DNA of 64,000 nt from an uncultured Polaribacter sp. (GCF_947503875.1 NZ_CANNFH010000002.1:516877-580876), one strand, 5' to 3'; positions 16,909 to 26,290 are shown, counted from the first letter of the stretch. Notes: a model not told the origin generated them from the sequence alone. Numbers and translations are program-made.

Positions 16909-19900
16909 TTAAAAATCAAATCCTACTTTAAAACCTAAACTTCTAGTGGTTGCATAACTCATATCTTCTACACCACTTACAAAGCCATTGCCTTGCACAG
17001 CCAATTGTTCTGGATCAAAATGTGGATTTTCTGTAATTACAAATAAATTGTTTCCAATAAAAGAAAAGTTCATTGTAGAGCTGTCTTTTAAACCTAAGAA
17101 ACCTTCATTTAAATTTAAAGTATAACCAATGGAAAACTGACGCAGTTTTAAAAATGAAGCGTCGTATACATTATTTTCTTCGTGATTTCTATCATAAAAT
17201 TGTCTGTAAAAACTTTCTGCAGAAACAGCAACTGTGTTGGGTTGCCCTGTATTTACATTAACACCTTCTGCAACAATACCAGCTTCTGGTCTAAAAGCAG
17301 TTTCTGCTAATTGGCCACCAACATTACCTAAAGCTCTTGTTCTAGATACAATTTCTCCACCTTGTCTCCAATCGAATAAAAAGCTAGCATTCCAATCTTT
17401 ATATCTAAAAGTATTGTTCCAACCTAATGTAAAATCAGGATTGTAATTTCCAATTTTAATCAACTCGTTATTGGCAATATATCTTCCATTATCGTCTAAA
17501 AGAAATTGTCCTTCTTCATTTTTAGAATATCCTGTTCCGTATAAATCTCCAATTTCTCCACCTTCTTCTACTTGAAACCAAACCGTTTGATTGGCACTAT
17601 CGTAAATTCTACTATAAGCCAAGGTTAAACGTCCTTCTTCTTGTGGTAAATCTTTAATTACAGATTTGTAAGTGGCAAAATTAAACGTAGTATTCCAACT
17701 AAAGTTTTTATTTCTAATTGGTGTTGCTCCTAAAATAATTTCTACACCAGTTGTATTTACTTTACCACCATTAATTACTTGCTGATTAAAACCAGAAGAA
17801 ATAGGAATTGGAAGAGAAATAATTTGATCTTTAGTAGTGTTGTTATAATACGTAAAATCTACATTTAAACGGTCTTTAAAGAAACGTAAATCGGCACCAA
17901 ACTCGTAAGAAGTTGTAATTTCTGGTCTTAGATTAGCATTGGGTATAAAATCTTGATTGCTAAAAGTAGGTTGCCCATTAAATGGTGTTTGAGACACAAA
18001 AGCACCAGAAGTTTGAAAAGCATTGGTATCATTACCAACCTGTGCAACACTTGCTCTTAATTTAGCAAACGAAATATTTTCAGGTAATTTTGTAAAATTA
18101 GATAGTACAAAACTAGAAGAAATAGAAGGATAGAAAAATGAAGTTCCGTCTACAGAAAATGGTGTAGCTAAAGCACTAGACCAATCATTTCTACCAGTAA
18201 TATCTACAAATAAATAATCTTTGTAACCAAATTTTGCAATTCCGTATAAAGAATTAATTCTCTTTTTAGATTCAAATTGAAAAACTTCTAAAGGAGAAGC
18301 TGCATTGTTTAAACTAAAAATACCAGGTTGTGCTAAATTGGTAGTTTGGGTTTGTTTTGTAGACGCAGTTTGGTCTAATCTGTTTCCTCCAAAAGAGGCA
18401 TCAAAAGAAAAATCACCAAAATTATCTTTGTAATTTACTAAGAAATCTGTGTTAATTTCTCTGTAAAAAACATCGTGTTCTGCATACGCCCCATTTTTAA
18501 AACGGTTGCTACTAAAATTACGTCTAAATTCTCTAATTTCAGAAGAATAATCCATTCCAGAACGTAAAGAAAAACTTAATTTATCTGTAAATTTATGGTT
18601 TACAGCAATGTTTCCAAAAACACGATCTCTATTAAATGAGTTGGTGTTTTCTTCCAAAATAAAAAACGGATTGTCGAAAAAAGTGTAATTAAAAGAATAC
18701 TGTTGTACATCTTCTAAACCAGGTTGCCAATAGTCTCTTAAATTATCTATATTTAAAGATCTTGGTCCCCAAGCAACTAAAGAGTAATTTACATTTTCAC
18801 TACCATAACCACTAGAAGGTCTATTATCACTACTAGAATTTACATAATTTACAGCACTTGTAATTCTTGTTTTTTTTGTAGGATTAAAATTTAGTTTTAA
18901 CGCTGCCGTTTTTCTATCTAAATTTACTCCAGGAATTATAGATTCGCTATCTAAATCTGTAAGCGATAATCTGTAAGAACCTCTATTAAAACTATCGTTA
19001 ATAGAAATGTTGTTTATGGTTGTAATGCCTGTTTGATAAAAATCTTTTAAATTGTCTGGATTCGATTGAAATAAAGTAGGCGTAATTGCATTGCCAGAAT
19101 ACAAAGAAGTATCTCCACCTCTTACAACAGTGCCGTCTGCTAAAGTTACAGGAGAATCAAATTGAGGAATAAAATTCCCAGCATCTAAACGTGGTCCCCA
19201 AGAATATGTAATATTATCGCTAATTCCGCCACCTAAACCATCAACAAATTCAAAAACACCACCTTGTCCTTGTCCATATTCATTTTGAAAATCTGGCAAA
19301 CGAAAAGCACTATCAAAAGTAACAGAAGAATTGATGCTAATGCCCAATCCTTTTTTCTTGCTACCATCTTTGGTTTTAATAACAATAACTCCATTTGAAG
19401 CTCTTGTTCCATACAAGGCAGCAGCACTTGGACCTTTTAAAACGGTAACAGAGGCAATATCATCTGCATTAACTTCCATAGCGCCATTTCCAAAATCTAC
19501 TTCTTGAAAACCAGCTGCAGCTTCATTTGTAAAATTAAAAACAGAATTGTTATTTATTGGTGTGCCATTTACTATAAAAAGCGGATTGTTATTAGAAAAA
19601 GAAGCTTCACCACGAATGGTAATTTTAGAAGAAGAACCTACACCAGTAGCTCCTTGAGAAACAGTTACACCTGCTAACTTTCCTGCTAAATTATCTAGAA
19701 AATTAACTGTTTTTACCTCTGTTACATCTTTTGCTTTTATTTCTTGCACTACATAACCTAGCTCTTTTGTTTTTCTATTTAAACCTAAAGCAGTTACTAC
19801 AACTTCATTTAAATTGGTTTCTAATTCTTCTAGTTTTATGTTGATTATAGTTAGATTACCAACTTTAATTCTCTGAGTTTTATACCCTAAATAAGAGAAG

Positions 19901-20103
19901 GTTAAAAATTGGTTTTTATCGGAAATTTCTAAAGTATAATTTCCGTTTATGTCGGAAGTTGTTCCGTTTGTTGTTGAAGATGAAATTGCTACTGCAGGAA
20001 TTCCATCGCCTGTAATTTTATCGGTAATTGTACCTGTAATTTTAATTTGTGAATAGGTTGTACTAGTAAATAATATAACGAACCACATAAAAACGTATTT
20101 CAT
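16909..20103 (-). CDS. SusC/RagA-type TonB-dependent transporter
   Basis: A 1064-residue outer-membrane channel. After a signal peptide (FMWFVILFTSTTYSQ) come a carboxypeptidase-regulatory-like domain (residues about 20-105, ITGTITDKITGDGIPAVA), the TonB plug (LDNLAGKLAGVTV, GTRASNGVIVIKTKDG near 235) and a 22-strand barrel ending in FKVGFDF. It imports a substrate delivered by the SusD partner downstream. Unlike typical polysaccharide loci there is no glycosidase nearby; the neighbours are arsenosugar-type enzymes, so the cargo may be an organoarsenical, a nucleoside or another small molecule. The gap to transferase copy 2 upstream is 87 bases. Confidence 0.92.
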   Translation of the reverse strand: MKYVFMWFVILFTSTTYSQIKITGTITDKITGDGIPAVAISSSTTNGTTSDINGNYTLEISDKNQFLTFSYLGYKTQRIKVGNLTIINIKLEELETNLNEVVVTALGLNRKTKELGYVVQEIKAKDVTEVKTVNFLDNLAGKLAGVTVSQGATGVGSSSKITIRGEASFSNNNPLFIVNGTPINNNSVFNFTNEAAAGFQEVDFGNGAMEVNADDIASVTVLKGPSAAALYGTRASNGVIVIKTKDGSKKKGLGISINSSVTFDSAFRLPDFQNEYGQGQGGVFEFVDGLGGGISDNITYSWGPRLDAGNFIPQFDSPVTLADGTVVRGGDTSLYSGNAITPTLFQSNPDNLKDFYQTGITTINNISINDSFNRGSYRLSLTDLDSESIIPGVNLDRKTAALKLNFNPTKKTRITSAVNYVNSSSDNRPSSGYGSENVNYSLVAWGPRSLNIDNLRDYWQPGLEDVQQYSFNYTFFDNPFFILEENTNSFNRDRVFGNIAVNHKFTDKLSFSLRSGMDYSSEIREFRRNFSSNRFKNGAYAEHDVFYREINTDFLVNYKDNFGDFSFDASFGGNRLDQTASTKQTQTTNLAQPGIFSLNNAASPLEVFQFESKKRINSLYGIAKFGYKDYLFVDITGRNDWSSALATPFSVDGTSFFYPSISSSFVLSNFTKLPENISFAKLRASVAQVGNDTNAFQTSGAFVSQTPFNGQPTFSNQDFIPNANLRPEITTSYEFGADLRFFKDRLNVDFTYYNNTTKDQIISLPIPISSGFNQQVINGGKVNTTGVEIILGATPIRNKNFSWNTTFNFATYKSVIKDLPQEEGRLTLAYSRIYDSANQTVWFQVEEGGEIGDLYGTGYSKNEEGQFLLDDNGRYIANNELIKIGNYNPDFTLGWNNTFRYKDWNASFLFDWRQGGEIVSRTRALGNVGGQLAETAFRPEAGIVAEGVNVNTGQPNTVAVSAESFYRQFYDRNHEENNVYDASFLKLRQFSIGYTLNLNEGFLGLKDSSTMNFSFIGNNLFVITENPHFDPEQLAVQGNGFVSGVEDMSYATTRSLGFKVGFDF

Positions 20104-20190
20104 TTAAGATGATTTTATGTAAAATAGATTAATGATTTTTTGAAGTAATTCTATTTTGAACAGAAAAACTACAAGAAGATGGTTTATAAT

Positions 20191-20871
20191 TTAAATAGAA
20201 AAAACAAAAGGAGAACCTTTGTTAAAATATAAGGAAGTAAATGAATTGTAAAAATTGTTTTTTTGATAAAAAATGACTCTTTTATCAATAAAAAATAATG
20301 TTTTTAAAAGTTTTAAAATTGATGTTGGAATCGCTTTAAAACTGTGCAATATTTTTTTAATATCTTCTTTTGAGTCTAAATCATTTAAACTTTCTAGAAA
20401 TTTAATTTCAGAATTTTTAGAAGAAGATATTTTAGCAATATAGCTGTTTAAAAAACGCGTTTGCCAAGGTAAATTTAAGAACGTTTGTTTATTAAAATGT
20501 TCTTTTTTAATTCCCATTAAATAAAAACCACCGTCTTTAGAAGGCCCTAGAACTAACTGGTTTTTTTCTAATTGATGAATTGTATCAATTAAATGACTTG
20601 TTTTTAAATGCGGAGTATCATTACCAATGGTAATCACATTATCAAATCCTTTTTTGAAGATAGTTTCAATTGCATTGGAAAAACGTTCTCCAAAAGAGTT
20701 CCCAACTTGATTTTTTTCTGAAAAATGAAAATACTCAATTCCAGATTTTTCTACCGTTTTTAAAGTTTGTTTATTTAGCGCAGAAAAAACATCCGAAGAA
20801 AGAAAAGATTTCCTTTCCGCTTCTTTTTCAGCAGAATTTGCAAAAATTAATATGGCAGTATTTTTATTCAT
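20191..20871 (-). CDS. TIGR04282-type (CofC-like) transferase, copy 2
   Basis: A 226-residue paralogue of the protein at 11432-12061. It keeps IGNDTPHL (metal Asp) and GPSKDGGFYLMG, but the N-terminal loop is changed (ILIFANSAEKEAERK instead of VFTRNPELGKAKTR), so the nucleotide-binding Arg/Lys pattern differs and catalysis may differ too. The start at 20871 (MNKNTAILIF) is the conserved one; three codons lie upstream in the frame. The C-terminal 40 residues are not part of the usual family. It lies between ArsS and SusC. Confidence 0.8.
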   Translation of the reverse strand: MNKNTAILIFANSAEKEAERKSFLSSDVFSALNKQTLKTVEKSGIEYFHFSEKNQVGNSFGERFSNAIETIFKKGFDNVITIGNDTPHLKTSHLIDTIHQLEKNQLVLGPSKDGGFYLMGIKKEHFNKQTFLNLPWQTRFLNSYIAKISSSKNSEIKFLESLNDLDSKEDIKKILHSFKAIPTSILKLLKTLFFIDKRVIFYQKNNFYNSFTSLYFNKGSPFVFSI

Positions 20872-20875
20872 TTTT

Positions 20876-20965
20876 AGCAAGGGAGCGTATTCCCTTGTTG
20901 CTTTTTGTTACATGGTGTTAAAACACTTTCTTTGGTAATAATTTTTAGCAACGGTTTTCCCCTTT
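20876..20965. repeat. Two short palindromes between arsS and transferase 2
   Basis: AGCAAGGGA and TCCCTTGTTGCT (20876-20902) form a hairpin just before the transferase start. TTCCCCTTTGGGGAA (20950-20965) is a second palindrome of the short G/C type also seen at 14871 and inside icmF. Confidence 0.7.
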
Positions 20966-20984
20966 GGGGAATTTAAAAGTGCTT

Positions 20985-22040
20985 TTAAGCTACAACGCCT
21001 TGACAGCTACTTCCTGCGCCAGCAGTACAACCATAACAATGCTGATTTATAATAATATTTCTGTCTTGCAACAAATCTTCATTATAATCTGAAACGTGTT
21101 TTACTTTGCTTGCTACTTTTAAATTTAACATTTGATTAAAATCACAATCATACAACCAACCATCCCAACTTATAGAAATTGTGTTGGTACACATTACATT
21201 TTCAACAGCTGCAGGATTGTAAGCATCTAATAAAGAATGCATATAATCTTCGTAATTATCAGAAGCAATTAAGTAATCTAAAAAACGACTAATAGGTAAA
21301 TTTGTAATGGCAAATAGACTATGAAAATCAATATCAAAATCTGCTTTTAGAGCTTTCTTAAAATCTGCTTCTAAAGCCATTTGATCTCCAGGTAAAAACG
21401 CACCAGAAGGATTGTAAACTAAATCTAATTTTAAATCAGAACCTGGCATTCCATAACCAACAGCGTTTAGTTCTTGTAACGCTTTAATTGATTTATCAAA
21501 AACACCATCACCTCTTTGTTTGTCCGTTTTTCCACGCGTCCAATGTGGCATAGAAGAAACTACGTGCACATTGTGTTTTTTAAAGAATTCTGGTAAATCG
21601 TAATATTTTTTATTAGCTCTAATAATGGTTAAATTAGAACGAACTATAAAATCTTTAATACCTGCTTTTGCTGCTTCTTCTACAAACCATCTAAAATTAG
21701 GGTTCATTTCTGGAGCACCACCAGTTAAATCTAACGTATGCGCTTCTGTTTTTTTAATGACTTCTAAACATTGCTGCATGGTTTCTACAGTCATTATTTC
21801 TTTTCTGTCTGGACCAGCATCTACATGGCAATGTTCGCAAACTTGGTTACACATATACCCTAAATTAATCTGTAGAATTTCTAGTTTTTTAGGACGTAAA
21901 GGAAAATGACCGGTTTCTTTTATTTTAGCTGCAAATGTTGGTAACTCTCCATTGGCAAAAATTCCACTAGAAAGAATTTCCATTTGGCGAGATGTATTTG
22001 CAATATCGTTATTTCTTGCTTTTAATGATTTTGTAGCCAT
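20985..22040 (-). CDS. arsS: Arsenosugar biosynthesis radical SAM protein ArsS
   Basis: A 351-residue radical SAM enzyme. The [4Fe-4S] cysteines Cys64, Cys68 and Cys71 (CNQVCEHC) are followed by HVDAGP; a glycine-rich SAM segment TGGAPEMNP follows near residue 100. The C-terminal DUF3641 region ends HCYGCTAGAGSSCQG with Cys335, 338 and 346, where some homologues have selenocysteine; here all are TGT/TGC, so this is the Cys form. ArsS adds a 5'-deoxyadenosyl group from SAM to dimethylarsenite, giving the nucleoside precursor of arsenosugars. The dimethylarsenite-making partner ArsM is not in this window. Its peroxidase-like companion lies upstream on the same strand. Confidence 0.9.
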   Translation of the reverse strand: MATKSLKARNNDIANTSRQMEILSSGIFANGELPTFAAKIKETGHFPLRPKKLEILQINLGYMCNQVCEHCHVDAGPDRKEIMTVETMQQCLEVIKKTEAHTLDLTGGAPEMNPNFRWFVEEAAKAGIKDFIVRSNLTIIRANKKYYDLPEFFKKHNVHVVSSMPHWTRGKTDKQRGDGVFDKSIKALQELNAVGYGMPGSDLKLDLVYNPSGAFLPGDQMALEADFKKALKADFDIDFHSLFAITNLPISRFLDYLIASDNYEDYMHSLLDAYNPAAVENVMCTNTISISWDGWLYDCDFNQMLNLKVASKVKHVSDYNEDLLQDRNIIINQHCYGCTAGAGSSCQGVVA

Positions 22041-22169
22041 ATTTATGCTGAACTTTTTTCAGTATCTTTTGATGAAATTCTGAATTTATGTTTTACTGAT
22101 ATAATTTATTTACGTAAATAATTATAGATTGGTTTTATTATGATTGAATTTAGTTTACAGTTCCCGCTA

Positions 22170-22228
22170 AAAAGCGGGATAAGCGATTCATACATTTTTT
22201 GCTTTTGCAAAAAATGGTTCTCTGCTTA
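22170..22228 (-). repeat. Family B repeat overlapping a stop codon
   Basis: On the minus strand it starts at the peroxidase-like stop codon: TAAGCAGAGAACCA, then a perfect hairpin (CATTTTTTGC with GCAAAAAATG), then GTATGAATCGCTTATCCCGC. The same flanks occur at 28366-28516 after icmF, with a different but still complementary stem. Confidence 0.85.
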
Positions 22229-22561
22229 CATTTCTAATTTATTCACTTTATTCATCATTTGTACACCATGCACCAAAGTGGCACCACTTTTAATTGCTGC
22301 TCCTACATGAATGGCTTCCATCATTTCTGGTTTTGTAATTCCGCGTTGTAAACCATCTTTAGTATATGCATCTATACAATATGGACACTGTTCTGTGTGG
22401 GCCACAGCAAGAGCGATTAAACTTTTTTCACGTGCGGTTAAAGCACCTTCTTCAAAGACTTTTCCATAATAATCAAAGAACTTGTTTCCAAGTTCTTCGC
22501 TCCATTCTGTTATTTTACCGAATTTTCTTAAATCGGCTGCATCATAATAAGGTTTAGACAT
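22226..22561 (-). CDS. Arsenosugar-associated peroxidase-like protein (CMD fold)
   Basis: A 111-residue protein of the carboxymuconolactone decarboxylase / AhpD-like fold. It carries the redox pair and proton relay EQCPYCIDAYTKDG (Cys59 and Cys62 region), typical of AhpD peroxidase-like proteins. Database families pair this short protein with ArsS; some relatives have selenocysteine in place of the first Cys. It may reduce or protect the arsenical substrate. It lies 37 bases after the DUF547 gene and 185 bases before arsS, with a family B repeat beginning exactly at its stop codon. Confidence 0.85.
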   Translation of the reverse strand: MSKPYYDAADLRKFGKITEWSEELGNKFFDYYGKVFEEGALTAREKSLIALAVAHTEQCPYCIDAYTKDGLQRGITKPEMMEAIHVGAAIKSGATLVHGVQMMNKVNKLEM

Positions 22562-22597
22562 TTATTTACTTTTTGATTATAGTACGAATTTACTAAA

Positions 22598-23308
22598 TTA
22601 TTTTCCGTTTAAAGACCAATCGTATTTCAAATAGCTTGTTCTTGCTTTTTTACTAATTTCTACATCAGCATATTTGTTTAAGTAGTCTGTTAAAGAACCA
22701 TTTTTGGTGAAATCACCTTTATACCAATCAAAAATTGATGAAAGTTGTAATTTTTTATTTGATAATTTATTTCTAGTCGGATCATTAATAAACTCTTTCA
22801 TTAATTTTTCTAAAGTTGCATCTACATTATTTTCAGTAAATGCCAGATTACCTAATTTTGGGCAAGAGCCAGAGGCACAGTTTACACCCACATGTATTCT
22901 TGCATCAAATAAAGTTTTACGTAAAATATCATGTTCTATATTGTTTAAAGTATAATTTTTTCCGCCGACTTTAGCTATTGGAATATTCCACGCATCTTTC
23001 CCTTTTTTCTTAACATCCATAATGCTTTTTAAAGGGTAATTGTTTAATATCGTTTTAATAGTGTATGCGTTGTAGGCATTCATCCAAAAGGCTCTTTTTT
23101 TATTATCTGACCAAGATTTTGCTGGAGTAGTTTTTTCTAAATAAGAAATAAATGTATCTAATTTTGCTTCGTCTGCTTTTAAGCCTTTATAATTTACAAT
23201 ACCTTCTGAAGTGACATGCTTTTGTAATAGGTTGTTAAAAATTTCTGTTTGTGCATTTGTTTGAGCAAGCGTAAAAACCAGTAAGGCTAATAAATATATT
23301 TTTTTCAT
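22598..23308 (-). CDS. Secreted DUF547 protein
   Basis: A 236-residue exported protein (signal LALLVFTLAQTNAQ) with the DUF547 domain: AFWMNAYNAYTIKTIL near residue 75 and the conserved VNCASGSCPKLG near 143, which includes two cysteines. The fold is related to papain-like/transglutaminase proteins, and the activity is unknown. DUF547 genes are frequent neighbours of ArsS in Bacteroidota and cyanobacteria as I recall, and here it is the first gene of the minus-strand block. Confidence 0.85.
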   Translation of the reverse strand: MKKIYLLALLVFTLAQTNAQTEIFNNLLQKHVTSEGIVNYKGLKADEAKLDTFISYLEKTTPAKSWSDNKKRAFWMNAYNAYTIKTILNNYPLKSIMDVKKKGKDAWNIPIAKVGGKNYTLNNIEHDILRKTLFDARIHVGVNCASGSCPKLGNLAFTENNVDATLEKLMKEFINDPTRNKLSNKKLQLSSIFDWYKGDFTKNGSLTDYLNKYADVEISKKARTSYLKYDWSLNGK

Positions 23309-23602
23309 CTTATTTGTATTTGTTATTAGGATAGACGTTAACTTTTCATAATCTTTACAAGAATAGTGTAATTTGTTTTAGTTATTCAATTGATTTTGTG
23401 TCTTAAGCTATTGTAATACCTGTAAAATATTGATTATCTTAAACTATTGTAAAAGAAATTACTTTTTTAACCCCTTGTTTTATAGCTAAAAGGATGGTTT
23501 TCTTCTAGATTATAAGGAGAACTTATATTTATCTTCATTTTTATTAGTAAAAACAATTTTAACTCTAAAACTTCTCTATTTTTCTGCTTATTTTTGCATT
23601 CT

Positions 23603-25576
23603 ATGCAAGAAACTAAAAAACATCAATTAACAGATTGGTTACCAACCACAAACAGAGAAGTTAAAATTAGAGGTTGGGATTATTTGGACGTAATTTTATT
23701 TAGCGGAGACGCTTATGTAGATCACCCATCTTTTGGACCAGCTGTAATTGGTAGAATTTTAGAAAGTTATGGTTTGCGTGTAGCAATTGTGCCACAACCA
23801 AGTGTTAATGACAATTTGCAAGATTTTGAAAAATTAGGAAAACCACGTTTGTTTTTTGGCTGTACAGGTGGTTGTATGGATCCTATGGTTTCTAATTATA
23901 CAGCCAGCAAAAAACGAAGAGATAAAGATGCATATACACCAAATGGTGATAAGGGTTTTAGGCCAGATTATGCTACTTCTGTATACTCTAAAATATTAAA
24001 GGAAAAATTTCCTGACGTGCCTGTGTTAATTGGTGGTATAGAAGCTTCTTTAAGACGCGTAACACATTACGATTATTGGTCTGATAAGTTATTGCCAACC
24101 ATTTTAGAGACTTCTAAAGCAGATATGCTAGTTTACGGAATGGGAGAGCAACCTTTGCGCGAAATTGTAGAATTATTGCAAAAAGGAGTGCCATTTTCTA
24201 GTTTAAAAAACATTAAACAAACGGCTGTTTTAATTGATGAAAATGAAGAAAAAATACCAGTGGTTAAAGGTTGGGAAGATGTTACCATCAATTCTCACGA
24301 AGCTTGTTTAAAAGACAAAAAAACATTTGCGTCTAACTTTAAAACAATAGAGCAGGAGTCTAATAAGTTAAAAGCAAGACGTATTTTTCAAAAGGTGGCA
24401 GATAAAACTTTAGTGATTAATCCGCCTTTTCCAACAATGACAGAAAAGGAAATTGATGGTTCTTTTGATTTGCCTTTTACACGTCTACCGCATCCAAAAT
24501 ACGATAAGCGTGGGCCAATTCCTGCTTATGAAATGATAAAGTTTTCCATTAACATTCACAGAGGATGTTTTGGTGGTTGTAGTTTTTGTACAATTTCTGC
24601 ACATCAAGGAAAATTTATTGCAAGTAGAAGTCAGGAATCAGTTTTAAAAGAAATTGACAAGGTGGCAAATATGCCAGACTTTAAAGGCTATTTGTCTGAT
24701 ATTGGTGGACCATCAGCAAATATGTATCAAATGAAAGGTAAAGTGCAAGAAATTTGTGATAAATGTGTTGCACCAAGTTGTATTTCACCTGTGATTTGTT
24801 CTAATTTAGATACTTCTCATAAACCATTAACAGATTTATATCAAGCTGTTGATAAACACCCAAAGATTAAAAAATCTTTTATAGGAAGTGGAATTAGACA
24901 TGATATGTTAGTGCCAGAATTCAACAAAAACGCAGATCCAAAAGAATTAGATGCGTATACAGAAGAGGTAATGACCAAACATGTGTCTGGACGTTTAAAA
25001 GTTGCTCCAGAACATACTTCAGATCCTGTTTTAAAATTGATGCGTAAACCTTCTTTTACGTATTTTCATAAGTTTAAGGAACGTTTTGATCGCATAAATA
25101 TTAAGAAAAAACTGAATTTACAGTTAATTCCTTACTTTATATCAAGTCACCCAGCTTCTGAAGTGGAAGATATGGCAAATTTGGCAGCAGAAACCAAAGA
25201 TATGGGCTTTCAGTTAGAGCAAGTGCAAGGTTTTACACCAACGCCAATGACGGTGGCTACTGTAATTTATTATTCAGGTTATCATCCATATACATTAAAA
25301 CCAACCAAAACGCCTAAAACAAAAAAGGAGAAAGAAGACCAGCACAAATTTTTCTTTTGGTATAAAAAAGAAAACAAAGATTGGATTAGAAATACCTTAA
25401 ATAAGGTTGGACGACCAGATTTACTAAAGAAGTTATTGCCAGAAAATAATTCTTGGAAAAAGAATAAAACAAAACACAAAACAGCGCAACATACTTTTGA
25501 TGATGCAATACCTTTTAATAGGCGTAAAAAGAAAGTAAGCAGAGCACCAAAGAGTAAAAATAAATTAAGAAGATAA
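23603..25576 (+). CDS. YgiQ-family radical SAM protein
   Basis: A 657-residue enzyme of the YgiQ (UPF0313) family, of unknown reaction. The N-terminal cobalamin-binding-like region includes DVILFSGDAYVDHPSFG and LIGGIEASLRR; the radical SAM motif IHRGCFGGCSFC lies near residue 315; the C-terminal tail is Lys/Arg-rich. The start is the ATG at 23603 (MQETKKHQL); a TTG lies three codons upstream. A promoter-like TATTTTTG at 23589-23596 ends only 6 bases before the ATG, so the message may have almost no leader. It is transcribed divergently from the DUF547 gene. Confidence 0.9.
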   Translation: MQETKKHQLTDWLPTTNREVKIRGWDYLDVILFSGDAYVDHPSFGPAVIGRILESYGLRVAIVPQPSVNDNLQDFEKLGKPRLFFGCTGGCMDPMVSNYTASKKRRDKDAYTPNGDKGFRPDYATSVYSKILKEKFPDVPVLIGGIEASLRRVTHYDYWSDKLLPTILETSKADMLVYGMGEQPLREIVELLQKGVPFSSLKNIKQTAVLIDENEEKIPVVKGWEDVTINSHEACLKDKKTFASNFKTIEQESNKLKARRIFQKVADKTLVINPPFPTMTEKEIDGSFDLPFTRLPHPKYDKRGPIPAYEMIKFSINIHRGCFGGCSFCTISAHQGKFIASRSQESVLKEIDKVANMPDFKGYLSDIGGPSANMYQMKGKVQEICDKCVAPSCISPVICSNLDTSHKPLTDLYQAVDKHPKIKKSFIGSGIRHDMLVPEFNKNADPKELDAYTEEVMTKHVSGRLKVAPEHTSDPVLKLMRKPSFTYFHKFKERFDRINIKKKLNLQLIPYFISSHPASEVEDMANLAAETKDMGFQLEQVQGFTPTPMTVATVIYYSGYHPYTLKPTKTPKTKKEKEDQHKFFFWYKKENKDWIRNTLNKVGRPDLLKKLLPENNSWKKNKTKHKTAQHTFDDAIPFNRRKKKVSRAPKSKNKLRR

Positions 25577-25603
25577 TTTGAGTTTTATCGGTAAAATAAA
25601 AAG

Positions 25604-25742
25604 AGGCTTTCTAAAAAGTATTTTCTAGCTGTCATTTCGACTTTATGGAGAAATCTAAACTATTAAATTTTAATAATTTAGATTTTTCGACTCCATTACA
25701 TTTCGCTCAAAATGAAAAAATTAGATACTTTTTAGAAAGCCT
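25604..25742. terminator. Nested hairpin: repeat inside a terminator stem
   Basis: An 18-base perfect stem (25604-25621 AGGCTTTCTAAAAAGTAT with 25725-25742) encloses a GTCATTTCGA-family element (25631 to about 25715), which is itself an imperfect palindrome. The outer stem with flanking T and A runs could stop transcription in both directions, after ygiQ and after the pseudogene. Confidence 0.75.
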
Positions 25743-25798
25743 ATTTTTAATAAAATCTTAATAATTTACCTTGACTTAGAGTCCACAAAATTGTCTGA

Positions 25799-26289
25799 TT
25801 ATCCTTTAAACAGCACATTAAAAGTGGTTAAACTACCGTAAATTCTAGTAATATATTGTTGTAAATCTATTTTGTTTTGATTTTCTAAAGTTTTACTCGC
25901 ATTAATTTTTTGTTCCATTACACGAATTCTATCGCGTAACATAACTATTTTATGAAAAAACGTGTGAATTGGTATTTCTTTATTAGATAAGTTAGCATCT
26001 TCTGGTTGTAACGCTAATGTTCCGTTTCTCCATTTGTCAGCAATAGGTTTAATTTCAGTGGCATTAGACCATTTTCTTATTTTTTTAGGTTACTTTCATC
26101 ATCCATAAAACTTACAGCGTCAATTTCATCGTTTACAGCTTCTATGGTTTCAAAAGTATCATAAAGTGGCAGGGTTTCTAAACCATTGTCTATAAAAGTA
26201 ACTCAATATTGTTTGTTGTCTACATTGGTTACTACTCCAAAACCAAATTCAGAATGATTAATTCTAGAGGCTATTCTTAATAAATTCAT
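25799..26289 (-). pseudogene. Disrupted gene of unknown family
   Basis: Reading from the ATG at 26289 gives MNLLRIASRINHSEFGFGVV, then an in-frame TGA at codon 29 (after NKQY), then VTFIDNGLETLPLYDTFE to a break after SNLKK; the remainder IRKWSNATEIKPIADKW ... YITRIYGSLTTFNVLFKG continues in another frame to the stop at 25799. One nonsense change and one frameshift are needed to restore about 160 residues. The coding character is clear on both sides. It lies 1 base after the FKBP gene, so it was once the second gene of that operon. Sequencing error could explain the frameshift but hardly both lesions. Confidence 0.75.
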
Positions 26290-26290
26290 T

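Noticed and set aside
16909..20103. Polysaccharide utilisation locus
   Set aside because: No glycosidase, sulfatase or sensor regulator accompanies SusC/D; the neighbours are arsenosugar-type genes.
20985..22561. Selenoprotein forms of ArsS and its partner
   Set aside because: All key positions are ordinary Cys codons; no in-frame TGA or SECIS is needed.
25799..26289. Selenocysteine at the in-frame TGA
   Set aside because: A separate frameshift is also present and no selenocysteine genes are seen, so it is a broken gene.
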